A stretch of DNA of 64,000 nt from Geobacter argillaceus (GTDB taxonomy: Bacteria; Desulfobacterota; Desulfuromonadia; Geobacterales; DSM-12255), in assembly GCF_007830735.1 (NCBI RefSeq), contig NZ_VLLN01000011.1:1-64000 (forward strand). Reading direction: 5' to 3'. Of the stretch, positions 1-8,511 are shown one piece after another (the first letter of the stretch is position 1; every line of letters starts with the position of its first letter). The notes beneath the pieces are model-generated. The model did not search any database, had not been told where the DNA came from, and saw only the letters and a program-made list of their open reading frames with translations. Position numbers and translations under genes: made by a program.

Positions 1-259
1 CCCGCTGTTTCCGCTCAAGTGCAGCTTCGAGGCCATCTTCTACAAAACGCTTCTTCAGGTGTTCAATTGTCCGACTACTCACACCAAGTGCCTCTGCAGT
101 ATCAGCAACACTCCAGCCTGGACCATTATCACCGGCATCAGAAAGCAACAAGGCACGGGCGTGGACAAACCGCCTTGCGTGGGTCTTTCCACGCTTGGTT
201 AAGGCTTCAAGATCTTTACGCTCCTGCTCGGTAAGTGTTACTCGGTATCTTGGCGACAT
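1..259 (-). CDS. IS630-family transposase, N-terminal part (runs off left edge)
   Basis: Reading from the ATG at 259 towards position 1 gives a protein beginning MSPRYRVTLTEQERKDLEAL, with a helix-turn-helix region (SVADTAEALGVSSRTIEHLK) typical of the N-terminus of IS630-family transposases. The DDE catalytic part would lie outside the window. A Shine-Dalgarno-like GGAGG precedes the start (265-269 on the complement). The terminal sequence upstream of this gene (309-335) recurs at 32101-32127 beside another IS630 fragment, which supports the family call. Family call is from motif and repeat evidence only. Confidence 0.8.
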   Translation of the reverse strand, partial: MSPRYRVTLTEQERKDLEALTKRGKTHARRFVHARALLLSDAGDNGPGWSVADTAEALGVSSRTIEHLKKRFVEDGLEAALERKQR

Positions 260-308
260 GGTGGCCTCCTTGAATGAGTTACGCCAGTATGCCATATACC
301 GCAATTAA

Positions 309-335
309 ACGAAATATTAAATGTTAAGTGGTACT
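309..335. repeat. Terminal sequence of the IS630-type element
   Basis: The 27 bases here match 32101-32127 at 24 of 27 positions by eye. Both copies lie upstream of IS630 transposase coding sequence and both end in GTGGTACT. The simplest reading is that they are the same end of two related insertion sequences; the exact boundary and the TA target duplication cannot be fixed from the window. Confidence 0.65.
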
Positions 336-444
336 AGCGTCGCGTCACATTTGATCTGTCGTCAGTAAAAACGGTTGAAGTGAAAATATGGCATTTTCAA
401 TGCCCTGTTAAACAAATCGATGCACGCGATCATAGGGCTAAACA

Positions 445-1635
445 GTGACCAAAAAAATCAATCTTGTCTTCATGGGAGGATTCACCTATCCCCGCGGCAT
501 GGCAGGAACAAAGCGCATCCAGAATATCATCGGCGCACTGAAACAATATCCCGGCATAACGGCCCGCGTCATTCTGCAGCGCCAGTCAAGTGAACTCAAC
601 ATCCTCTCGGGTGTGCACGAGGGCACCCCCTATGAGACGGTCATGGGGGATCTCCTCCGGGCCAAAATGGTGGCGGCGCTGCCACTGCTTTATTGCCGGA
701 CCATTGCCGCATTGAAAAGGGCATACAGGCCGGAACAGAGGAACGTGATCTATTTTTACGGGCCGTTGTTTCTCGAGAGCGTCGTACCTTTGAGCTATGC
801 GCAACGACTCGGCTACAAGATCGTTTTTGATGTCAATGAGGACCACGGTCTGGCAAAGGCTGTTTCCCGCTCTTTCCTCCAATACGTGAGGAGCACCATT
901 GCGAGCCGGATTTCATCCCGGATCAAAGAGCTATCCGCGGGGATCGTCGTCATCAGTTCGTATCTGGAAGAGAAGTGCAGGCTGCTTACGCAGGGAAGGG
1001 TGCCGATTCACTACATGCCCATTTCTGTGGACCTGGAGCGTTTTCCCGTGAAACCGGGCAGGATGAATCCAACCGTATCGCTTTTGTATGCGGGCAGCTT
1101 TGGCAGGAAGGACGGAGTCCCGATACTGCTCGACGCATTCGACAGACTGGCAGGGGACTATGGGGATGTTCGCCTGATGCTTACCGGCCGGGGGGACAGC
1201 GAGGCAATGAAAGAATTTCTGGCCCGCGTGGAGATATCTCCGCACAAGGACCGGATAGAGTACAAAGGGTATCTGGACGAGAAGGAGTATTATTCCCTGC
1301 TGAATGAAGCTGACATACCGTGCATGACCCGGGTGGACCTTGCGTTTGCAAACGCCGGTTTTCCGTTCAAGCTGGGTGAGTTCCTTGCAACCGGCAAGCC
1401 TGTCATTGCGTCCCGGGTTTCCGACGTCGACAGGTTCCTTGTGCACGGAGAGAACGCGATGCTTGTCCAGGCCGGTTCCAGTACTGACGTATGCGAGGCG
1501 GTGGAGTTCCTGATCAACAATCCGGACACCGCAGCGGCCATAGGCGCCCGGGGGCGTAAGGTGGCCGAGTCGTTTTTCGACTGTAACCGGCAGGGAAAGG
1601 CGCTACTCGCCTTTTTTGAGATCGTATGCTCATGA
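445..1635 (+). CDS. Glycosyltransferase family 4
   Basis: A 396-residue cytoplasmic glycosyltransferase of the GT4/GT-B fold, predicted to add a sugar from a nucleotide donor to the growing lipid-linked exopolysaccharide unit. The C-terminal half has the expected donor-binding layout: LLYAGSFGRKDGVPILLDAF near residue 215, then FKLGEFLATGKPVIAS, which resembles the EX7E-type region. The start is GTG at 445; no strong ribosome site is visible. It overlaps the next gene by about 10 bases, so the first genes of the exopolysaccharide locus are probably translated together. Sugar specificity cannot be told from sequence. Confidence 0.85.
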   Translation: MTKKINLVFMGGFTYPRGMAGTKRIQNIIGALKQYPGITARVILQRQSSELNILSGVHEGTPYETVMGDLLRAKMVAALPLLYCRTIAALKRAYRPEQRNVIYFYGPLFLESVVPLSYAQRLGYKIVFDVNEDHGLAKAVSRSFLQYVRSTIASRISSRIKELSAGIVVISSYLEEKCRLLTQGRVPIHYMPISVDLERFPVKPGRMNPTVSLLYAGSFGRKDGVPILLDAFDRLAGDYGDVRLMLTGRGDSEAMKEFLARVEISPHKDRIEYKGYLDEKEYYSLLNEADIPCMTRVDLAFANAGFPFKLGEFLATGKPVIASRVSDVDRFLVHGENAMLVQAGSSTDVCEAVEFLINNPDTAAAIGARGRKVAESFFDCNRQGKALLAFFEIVCS

Positions 1636-2987
1636 GAGTCGATCAGGCGGTCGCACCTTCTCCGACGTCAGGAACCGGTTCGGTTTTCAAAAACAAGTTC
1701 ACAGCTATTCGTGCGCGGCTGTCCAATAGTCGCCAGACAATCCGGTCTGTTATAGCTCTTCTCAGCAGCAATATCGCATCTTCGGTGCTCACCGCCATAG
1801 GCGGCCTGCTGGTTGCCCGTTTCATCGGACCCGAGGAAAACGGGGCATTTCGAGCCTTTACCATTCCGTTGACATATCTGATATTTCTGCACCTTGGCAC
1901 ATGGGACGGTCTCTGGCGCCAGATCCCGTATTACGCCGGCAAAGAGATGCCGGAGGAGGTGGACCGGCTTGCCTCCGCGGCCGGGGCATTCAATCTTTTT
2001 CTGTCGGTTGCCGGCACCGGCGGCTTTGTCTGCTGCGCCCTCTACAGCCTTGTTCGCCATGACCTTTACGGTGTGTTCGGCTGGCTCTCCCAGGCCTTTT
2101 TTTGCTGGGGCGTTTTTTATGGCGGCTTCCTCACCTCCACCTACCGCACCCTGCATCATTTTGTGACCCTGGCGCGAATTCAGATGGCCCAGACCGTGCT
2201 GACCTTTGGCATGGTCTTCCTATTGCCGTTCCTGGGATTCTACGGCCTCTGTGCGCGGGTGGCCGTGCCGTCATCCCTGGCGGTCTGGCTGTACCACCGG
2301 AACCGGCCGCTCAAGCTAGCCTATCGCTTCGATACCAAGGTCCTGCGGGAGCTTATCAAAATAGGTCTGCCGTTCAGTTTCTGGGGGAACCTCTATACAT
2401 CTGTCTGGGCTGCAACGGAGAGTGCCCTGGTGCTCTCGTTCGCGGGGGTATCCGCTCTGGGGCTCTTTTCGGTCGCAACCGTCATGGGGGGGGCGGTGAA
2501 CTCCCTTCCCATGGCCATATGGCAGGTTCTGACGCCACGTGTTGTCACCAATCTTGCGCGGGATGGCAGCGTGCGTAACGCCAACGCACGGATCATCTGG
2601 GTGACCGCTGGGCTCACCGGATTCATGATCCTGCTTGCGTGTGCAGGCTCATTCCTGGTGGAACTGTTCGTTACCCATTTCATTCCGAAATATGTTGCCG
2701 GTATTCCGGCAATGAAGGTGTGCCTCTGGGGTCCGGTTCTCCAGGCAGCATTTCTGCCGATCAATACCCTTTTTGCCACCGGCAGGCCGTGGCTGTATGG
2801 CCGCAGCGTTATTGCCGGCATTATTGTTTTTCCTCTGGCGACCTATCTGCTGTTGCCCGTGACCGGAGGGCTTCTGGCGGTCGCAATAGGGTCTCTGCTC
2901 GGCCGTGTTGCCAGAACCATTGCCGCGTATGTAGATCTTGTTGTATTGACGAGGCGTGAACAGGATACGGCAAGGGACTGTGCTTGA
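1626..2987 (+). CDS. Polysaccharide flippase (Wzx-like, MATE/MOP superfamily)
   Basis: A 453-residue integral membrane protein with about 12 hydrophobic segments. The N-terminal region (VIALLSSNIASSVLTAIGGL, then VARFIGPEENGAFRAF) is typical of Wzx/RfbX oligosaccharide translocases, which move undecaprenyl-linked repeat units across the inner membrane. The start may be ATG 1626 or ATG 1632; the latter forms an ATGA overlap with the upstream stop. It is flanked by a glycosyltransferase and a polymerase-like gene, the usual context of Wzx. Confidence 0.85.
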   Translation: MLMRVDQAVAPSPTSGTGSVFKNKFTAIRARLSNSRQTIRSVIALLSSNIASSVLTAIGGLLVARFIGPEENGAFRAFTIPLTYLIFLHLGTWDGLWRQIPYYAGKEMPEEVDRLASAAGAFNLFLSVAGTGGFVCCALYSLVRHDLYGVFGWLSQAFFCWGVFYGGFLTSTYRTLHHFVTLARIQMAQTVLTFGMVFLLPFLGFYGLCARVAVPSSLAVWLYHRNRPLKLAYRFDTKVLRELIKIGLPFSFWGNLYTSVWAATESALVLSFAGVSALGLFSVATVMGGAVNSLPMAIWQVLTPRVVTNLARDGSVRNANARIIWVTAGLTGFMILLACAGSFLVELFVTHFIPKYVAGIPAMKVCLWGPVLQAAFLPINTLFATGRPWLYGRSVIAGIIVFPLATYLLLPVTGGLLAVAIGSLLGRVARTIAAYVDLVVLTRREQDTARDCA

Positions 2988-2989
2988 CC

Positions 2990-4423
2990 ATGAATGATGA
3001 TTTAAATACTTCTTACGATGAACCGATTGCCGATTTCCGGGAGGTTGGGGGAAGAACGTCTGTCATTGCGATTTTCCTGGGGATGGCGCTCATTGCCGCA
3101 GCCATCCTTATTGGTAAAAAGTATGCGTTCTTTGTTCCGTTTCTGGCCTTCTCGATTGTTATGACGCTGCTCTGGAATAAGGCTCCCCGCCCCTGGATTT
3201 TCCTTGTCTCGATATCGGCGGCAACTCCCATAGCCATAGCCAAGCAGCAGTTCTCCTGCAATCTCATATATGCTCTCTGGCTTGCAGTTTTCAACATGAG
3301 GTATCTGACCAAGCTGCCAAAGTGGCTTTATATACTGGTAAGCCTGGCACTGTTCGGTTTTTTTGCCAGCTCCATCAACTGGATTGGTGACAAATTCCTG
3401 GGGAGCATACTGCGACAGGGAGCATTTGCGTACAATTTCCTTCTCGCCCCTTTCATACTGTTACCGCTGATCTACTTCAGAATGGAGAAGAGCAGAGACT
3501 ATGCCGCGAACCTTCAAGGCCTGCTCTTCTGCCTGATTGTCCCGTCGACACTGATACTGCTTTCGGCAAAATTGTTCGGAACCGTGACCAATGAGTGGGA
3601 AGCCGCGCAGCACGCTAGCAGCCTTTCGGAAGGCTTCCTTCAATACCGGCTTGGCAAGGTGGTTGTGAACTTCCTGAGAACTGAAGTCGGCTTCATCCTG
3701 GCAGCCCTGATCTGTGCGTCAACCGCGGTTACAGTCTCACCGGTCAGGAGCCTGTACAGGGTGGTCGCCGGAGCGTGTCTGGCCTTGAACGTGTTTCTCC
3801 TTCTCAGCACCGGCAGTTTCGGGAGCGGTTTTGCATGCCTTTTCGGTCTGGCCGCCATATTTTACGCTCTGTCCCGAACGATCAACGTAACTAAAGCGAT
3901 CGTAGCGGTGGCCGTCATCTGCTCCATGCTGTTGCTGACATACGGACTGTCGCCCCCGAGCGTCAAGGAGTACCTGGAAAAACGGTACGAGCATCGTGTC
4001 GTCAACAAGGATACGGACAGGCTCGGGCTATGGGAGCGCGCCATTGAGTATTACGTTGAACAGCCCCTGGGGGTCGGTTTCACCTTCACGGTGGGGGACA
4101 GTGTAAAAACTGTCATTCATAACGACTACCTGGCCTATACGGTGAGTTACAGTGTCATGGGGGGGCTGGCCTATACCTTACTCGTTGCGGGCTTGCTGGT
4201 TTCATTCTTTCAAAGACGAAAGAACATGATCGATGACCCCTCTGCGCTTGCCGTATACCTTGCCGGGCTCGGTGTTATTGTTGCTGCCGCACTCAATTCC
4301 ATTACCGATCACATGGCAGAAAACAGATGGTATTTCAATCTGATATGGTCTGTGATCTGGTACAGTTACTTTTGCAGCCGCGCCGCGCAGAGAGAGAAAG
4401 TCCAGGACGGGGTAGAATGCTAA
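2990..4423 (+). CDS. O-antigen polymerase/ligase-like membrane protein (Wzy/WaaL type)
   Basis: About 477 residues with 10 or more transmembrane helices. A long periplasmic loop near residues 320-380 carries conserved-looking charged residues (ERAIEYYVEQPLGVGF and HNDYLAYTV), as in the Wzy_C/O-antigen ligase family, whose members join polysaccharide repeat units or attach the chain to an acceptor. The frame opens at a TTG at 2984, but ATG 2990 directly follows the upstream stop and is the better start. Polymerase versus ligase cannot be separated here; position after Wzx suggests polymerase. Confidence 0.8.
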   Translation: MNDDLNTSYDEPIADFREVGGRTSVIAIFLGMALIAAAILIGKKYAFFVPFLAFSIVMTLLWNKAPRPWIFLVSISAATPIAIAKQQFSCNLIYALWLAVFNMRYLTKLPKWLYILVSLALFGFFASSINWIGDKFLGSILRQGAFAYNFLLAPFILLPLIYFRMEKSRDYAANLQGLLFCLIVPSTLILLSAKLFGTVTNEWEAAQHASSLSEGFLQYRLGKVVVNFLRTEVGFILAALICASTAVTVSPVRSLYRVVAGACLALNVFLLLSTGSFGSGFACLFGLAAIFYALSRTINVTKAIVAVAVICSMLLLTYGLSPPSVKEYLEKRYEHRVVNKDTDRLGLWERAIEYYVEQPLGVGFTFTVGDSVKTVIHNDYLAYTVSYSVMGGLAYTLLVAGLLVSFFQRRKNMIDDPSALAVYLAGLGVIVAAALNSITDHMAENRWYFNLIWSVIWYSYFCSRAAQREKVQDGVEC

Positions 4424-6441
4424 GCAGTTTCTCAAGTACTACCTCAAAGTTGCTGACCGTGAAAAAAAACGGGGTAAGGGTGAAAGCTACCCCCATTGTA
4501 TTTTGTGCCGTGCTGCTGTTCCTGTCCGCTGTCGGGTTTGGAGGAGCGGAGAGCAAGACAAACAGGTTTTCCGACCATGGGGTGGCTGTCCCGGTAAGTA
4601 CGGCCCGCGGAGTAGCCGCGACGGTTGACGGCGCCGGGCGGAACGTTGTCGTTGCCTGGCTTTACGATCACCGGGGCGGATACGCGCTCCTGATGATTGA
4701 CGCAAAAACCGGCAGGACCGAGCAGTTCCCTCTCCCCTTTCCGGCAGACGGAGACGGACCTTTTGCCTCGCTCCTGTCGAGCCGCAACAGATTCTATACG
4801 CAGTTCAACGGCCATTTCGTGGAGTTTGACGTCAACAAACGTGCTTTCACGTTCTGGCGCAAGACGGCCACCAAAACGGCCATGAGTATGACGGAGGACG
4901 ATAAAGGGGTTATCTGGTCGGCCACCCATCCCCAAGCCGGCATTGTTGCCTACAATCCTGCGACCGGGCAGTTGAAGGACTATGGACAGGTGTACAAACA
5001 GAACTGGGAACAATACCCACGCTCTATAGCCGCTGACGATAAGGGGTGGATCTATCTCGCCCTGGGGTTCACCGCCAGTCAGATAGTCGCGTTCAACCCC
5101 TCCACAGGGGTGGCGTTGCCGAAACTTCCCGAAGGGGAGCGCAAGCGGGGGATGGCCTATCTGTATCGGGATATGGATGGCAAGGTATACGGAAAAGCCC
5201 TGGAGCAGGAGCCGACGGCATGGGATGTTGAGCAGAAATCCTTCAGAAAGGCTTTGGGGCAGGATAAAGCCGGCGGCTGGTACGCGCTGTACAACGGAGC
5301 GTGCGTCAAAACCGGAGCGCACGAGCAGGTTCGACCAAAAGAGGAGATTACCGGCAACCAGAATCTGTTCCATCGCTCCTTTCCCGATGGCCGTCGACTT
5401 GCTGAGCTCGATCTTACCGAACGCCGGCTCGCCATCGATGATCCACGTAGGAAGGGGTACAGTCAGAAGCTCCGCTTCGATTATTCCAGTGACGGCGCCA
5501 ACATCATGACCGTGTCGGTCACCCCCGGTGGGGCCATCTATGGCGCAACGACCTTTCCCACGCAGTTCTTCAGCTATGATCCAGGCAGTTCCAGACGGGA
5601 GCGCAGGGCATGCTACGGACAATGGAATACCGTCGTGTCGCAAGGGGATAAGGTTTTTGTCGGGGGGTATCCGGGAGGATTCCTTCTGGAATGGGACCCG
5701 TCGCGCCCCTGGCAACCGGATAAGAACAGGAGCGGATGGAATCCTCAGTACCTGTGCGCCGGCACGCCAATCGTCAACCGCCCCAGCACGCTCCTGGCCC
5801 TTCCCGACGGCAAAACAATCGTTATGGCCGGTACGCCGGACTATGGGGTGACGGGGGGAGGGCTCGTATTCTGGGACAGTGGGAAACGTGAGATGCAACT
5901 GCTCAGAGATCGGGACATAATCCCCGATCAATCCACCAACAGCCTGTTGGTCCTGCCCGGGAACAAACTGTTGGGGGGGACGACCATTGCGGCCGGGACC
6001 GGCGGTGAAAAAAAGGCGCGAGCGCCGGAACTGTACCTGATGGACATCACAACAAGAAAACTGCTCTGGCGCCAGGCTGTAATTCCGAGCCTCCAGGAAT
6101 TCACCGACCTTTGCCAGGGCCCACAAGGATTGGTGTACGGGATGATGAACAGGGGGACATTCTTCGTCTTCGATCCGGCAAGCCGGAAACTTATCAGCCA
6201 GGAGACGTCGCGGTTCGGCCTCACGACCTGGCACCAGGGGCCGCGGGTTTTCGTTCCCGGTCCGAACCAGCAGGTGTACGTCCTCTTCACAAAGGGGATA
6301 GCCCGCATCGACCCCAAGAGCCATAAGATGAACTGGCTTGCAGATTCTCCCGTTCCCATTACTGCTGGGGGTATCTATCGCGACGGCCGGATCTATTTCG
6401 CGGGTGGTGATTCTCATCTTTACAGCTACAGGGTGGAGTAA
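4417..6441 (+). CDS. Secreted beta-propeller protein of the exopolysaccharide locus
   Basis: About 674 residues starting at the ATG that overlaps the previous stop (ATGCTAA at 4417). A hydrophobic stretch near residues 25-45 (TPIVFCAVLLFLSAVGFGG) looks like a signal peptide. The rest is soluble with recurring units of the type GxVYG, VxFDPxxxK and YNPATGQL, as in PQQ/NHL-like beta-propellers. A GTG at 4459 would give a shorter signal peptide and is an alternative start. No catalytic motif is recognised. A role in binding or processing the polysaccharide in the periplasm is inferred from location only. Confidence 0.65.
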   Translation: MLSSFSSTTSKLLTVKKNGVRVKATPIVFCAVLLFLSAVGFGGAESKTNRFSDHGVAVPVSTARGVAATVDGAGRNVVVAWLYDHRGGYALLMIDAKTGRTEQFPLPFPADGDGPFASLLSSRNRFYTQFNGHFVEFDVNKRAFTFWRKTATKTAMSMTEDDKGVIWSATHPQAGIVAYNPATGQLKDYGQVYKQNWEQYPRSIAADDKGWIYLALGFTASQIVAFNPSTGVALPKLPEGERKRGMAYLYRDMDGKVYGKALEQEPTAWDVEQKSFRKALGQDKAGGWYALYNGACVKTGAHEQVRPKEEITGNQNLFHRSFPDGRRLAELDLTERRLAIDDPRRKGYSQKLRFDYSSDGANIMTVSVTPGGAIYGATTFPTQFFSYDPGSSRRERRACYGQWNTVVSQGDKVFVGGYPGGFLLEWDPSRPWQPDKNRSGWNPQYLCAGTPIVNRPSTLLALPDGKTIVMAGTPDYGVTGGGLVFWDSGKREMQLLRDRDIIPDQSTNSLLVLPGNKLLGGTTIAAGTGGEKKARAPELYLMDITTRKLLWRQAVIPSLQEFTDLCQGPQGLVYGMMNRGTFFVFDPASRKLISQETSRFGLTTWHQGPRVFVPGPNQQVYVLFTKGIARIDPKSHKMNWLADSPVPITAGGIYRDGRIYFAGGDSHLYSYRVE

Positions 6442-6445
6442 GGCT

Positions 6446-7393
6446 TTGAAAGTTCTGGTGGTAACCAATCTCTATCCACGCGATGACAGACCGTCCTGGG
6501 GCACCTTTGTCAAGGAGCAGGTCGAGTCGTTGCGCACGTGCTGTCCCGAGTTAACCGTCGATGTCTTCGTTGTCGAAGGTTACAGGTCAAGACTGGAGTA
6601 CGTGCGGTCAATGCTCCGCCTGCCCGGGATCATTAAAAGGGGTCGATACGACATCGTCCATGCCCATTACGGCCTCACCCTGCTCGCGTTGATCTTTGTC
6701 ACTGTCCCGGTTGTGGTCACATTTCACGGGTCAGACCTGCTGGTGAGCCCCGCGAAGCATCTTTCCAAACTGCTTGCCCGCAAGGCGTCACGATGCATCG
6801 TGGTGGCCCGGAGGCTCAGGGATGAACTCGGTTACGGAGACGTGATCCCCTGCGGGATAGGTGTCGAAAGTTTCGCGATCCCTCCCGATCATGCTGGAGC
6901 CGTGAATCGGCGGCCGACCGGATGTCTCAGGATACTATTCCCGGCAAATCCTGCAGTGAAGGTGAAGGACTACGGCTTGTTTCAGGCTGTCTGCCAGGAG
7001 CTGGAAGGGAGGGGAACCCGGGTGGAGCGGGTCCATCTCATGAACGTCAACCGGGCGGACGTGCCAAAGGTTTTCTGGAATTGCGACCTTATGCTTCTGA
7101 CGTCTCTCTCCGAGGGTTCTCCAACTGTCATTAAGGAGGCCATAGCAGCCAAGCTCCCGTTTGTTTCCGTGGACGTCGGTGACGTGAAGGAGTGGGCAGG
7201 ATTGGTGGCGTTCGGCGTGGTGGCGCCGGACAGGGACCCGAAGACCATCGCGGACGCGGTGAGTGCTCTGCTGACCCGAATCAATGACCGGCCATCATTG
7301 GATAACAGTAACTGCCTTGAGGCTATCGACATGGCGAAGATAGCCGGCCGGACCAGGCGCATATATGATGAGATTCTAACGAAACGGTTATGA
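6446..7393 (+). CDS. Glycosyltransferase family 4
   Basis: About 315 residues. The protein homology-like start is KVLVVTNLYPRDDRPSWGTF, so the TTG at 6446, four bases after the previous stop, is preferred to an earlier in-frame codon inside the upstream gene. GT4 features include HAHYGLTLL and FHGSDLL in the acceptor domain, then SEGSPTVIKEAIAAKLPFVS in the donor domain with the EX7E arrangement. It is the last gene of the first exopolysaccharide block; about 240 bases of non-coding leader follow. Confidence 0.85.
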   Translation: MKVLVVTNLYPRDDRPSWGTFVKEQVESLRTCCPELTVDVFVVEGYRSRLEYVRSMLRLPGIIKRGRYDIVHAHYGLTLLALIFVTVPVVVTFHGSDLLVSPAKHLSKLLARKASRCIVVARRLRDELGYGDVIPCGIGVESFAIPPDHAGAVNRRPTGCLRILFPANPAVKVKDYGLFQAVCQELEGRGTRVERVHLMNVNRADVPKVFWNCDLMLLTSLSEGSPTVIKEAIAAKLPFVSVDVGDVKEWAGLVAFGVVAPDRDPKTIADAVSALLTRINDRPSLDNSNCLEAIDMAKIAGRTRRIYDEILTKRL

Positions 7394-7492
7394 ATGACAA
7401 ATGGTACTTTTTCTCCCTGTCCAGGTTCTGAAACAGATGATGTGATGAATCATGGAATTTTTACCAAACTGTTTTCCCCTCTCCATGCAGAC

Positions 7493-7513
7493 GTAACATT
7501 CAGCGGCTATACT
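7493..7513 (+). promoter_or_regulatory. GTAAC-N10-TATACT element
   Basis: GTAAC at 7493-7497 is followed after ten bases by TATACT (7508-7513). The same arrangement occurs before four other + strand genes of the locus (near 8424, 10033, 15541 and 20275). It is preceded by a pyrimidine-rich tract. It is probably a promoter core or activator site; its role is inferred only from recurrence and position. Confidence 0.4.
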
Positions 7514-7546
7514 CGCTGACAAGTAGATAGGTGGGCATTCCGCTGA

Positions 7547-7617
7547 CCTGATGCTTCAGGGACCAGGGCACCCGATCCGTCACCAAAGGCACTCCTTTGT
7601 CCGGCTCGGGCCTTTTT
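7547..7617 (+). terminator. Structured leader ending in a terminator-like hairpin
   Basis: The leader contains CCTGA-TGCT-TCAGG (7547-7560). A second composite hairpin follows: CCCGA (7571-7575) pairs with TCGGG (7606-7610), enclosing CAAAGG-CACT-CCTTTG (7584-7599), and five Ts follow at 7613-7617. It ends 18 bases before the ATG at 7636. It may end transcription from the upstream operon or act as an attenuator for the gene that follows. Confidence 0.45.
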
Positions 7618-7635
7618 GTTTCTAGGAGGCAGGTA

Positions 7636-8391
7636 ATGTCGCAACCAAAGAATCGTCTCAATATCCTGAATGTCTGGGTGGACCCGGTTGACATGGCCGG
7701 AGCACTGGAACGGATCGAGCGTTTTGTCGAGGAGGGGGACCGGCCCCACAGCGTTTTCGCGGTCAATCCGGAAAAGAACTTCTCGGTCCCCCGCGACCCC
7801 CGGCTGCATCAGACCTTCAAGCAGGCGGACCTGCTGATCCCGGACGGGATCGGCGTGGTGATGGCCGCCCGGATTCTGCATCGCGCCCGTCTGTCGCGGG
7901 TCCCCGGCGTCGAACTGATGGACCGGATCTGCCGGCTCTCTGCCGGGAAAGGGTACCGGGTATTCATCTACGGGGCAAAGGAGGAGGTCAGCAGCAAGGC
8001 CGCGGCAATCCTGCAACAGCGTTACCCCTCACTGAAGATCGTTGGCCGGGCCAACGGCTTTGTGACGCCGGACGAAATACCCTCTCTCATCGAGCGGATC
8101 AATGCGTCTGGTGCCCAGATCCTGTTCCTGGCGCTCGGTTCGCCGCGGCAGGAAAACTGGTTCGTGGAAAATGCGGCCCGGCTCTCCACCGTCAGGGTCT
8201 GTCAGGGGATCGGCGGCACCCTCGACACCATCGCCGGGACCGTCAAGCGCGCCCCCGAGCGCTGGTGCCGGCTGAACCTCGAATGGCTCTACCGGCTTAT
8301 CTCCGAGCCGAAACGGATCGGGCGGCAGAAGGTGCTCCCGATCTTTGCCTACCGGGTATTTCGCAGAAAGCTGTCCATGGTGTTTGTCTGA
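7636..8391 (+). CDS. WecG/TagA/CpsF-family glycosyltransferase (GT26)
   Basis: A 251-residue enzyme of the family that transfers ManNAc or ManNAcA from UDP to lipid-linked sugars at the inner face of the membrane. Family signatures are VNPEKNF near residue 42, LLIPDGIGVV near 66, and FLALGSPRQENW near 160. The ATG at 7636 has a good ribosome site (AGGAGG about 7 bases upstream), so the longer frame starting at 7597 is rejected. The adjacent UDP-GlcNAc 2-epimerase would supply UDP-ManNAc, which supports a ManNAc-type donor. Confidence 0.88.
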   Translation: MSQPKNRLNILNVWVDPVDMAGALERIERFVEEGDRPHSVFAVNPEKNFSVPRDPRLHQTFKQADLLIPDGIGVVMAARILHRARLSRVPGVELMDRICRLSAGKGYRVFIYGAKEEVSSKAAAILQQRYPSLKIVGRANGFVTPDEIPSLIERINASGAQILFLALGSPRQENWFVENAARLSTVRVCQGIGGTLDTIAGTVKRAPERWCRLNLEWLYRLISEPKRIGRQKVLPIFAYRVFRRKLSMVFV

Positions 8392-8423
8392 GATAACCGA
8401 TTTCACCAAATAGTTTCCCTCCC

Positions 8424-8487
8424 GTAACGCAACCACAAAACTTCCCTGCTACCATCGGCCGGCCTGGAAATTATTCAGGCCGGTTTT
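8424..8487 (+). promoter_or_regulatory. GTAAC element and terminator-like hairpin before wecB
   Basis: GTAAC at 8424-8428 is followed after ten bases by AACTTC, a weaker match to the recurrent element. Downstream is the hairpin CCGGCCTG (8459-8466)/CAGGCCGG (8476-8483) followed by TTTT. The hairpin may terminate the preceding gene or form part of the wecB leader. Confidence 0.4.
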
Positions 8488-8511
8488 CATCATCCATCAA
8501 CAGAGGAACCA

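Noticed and set aside
4444-6468. 674-residue open frame on the minus strand
   Set aside because: It is the antisense shadow of the beta-propeller gene; it has no ribosome site, and its product has the Arg/Gly/Pro-rich look of an out-of-frame translation in GC-rich DNA.
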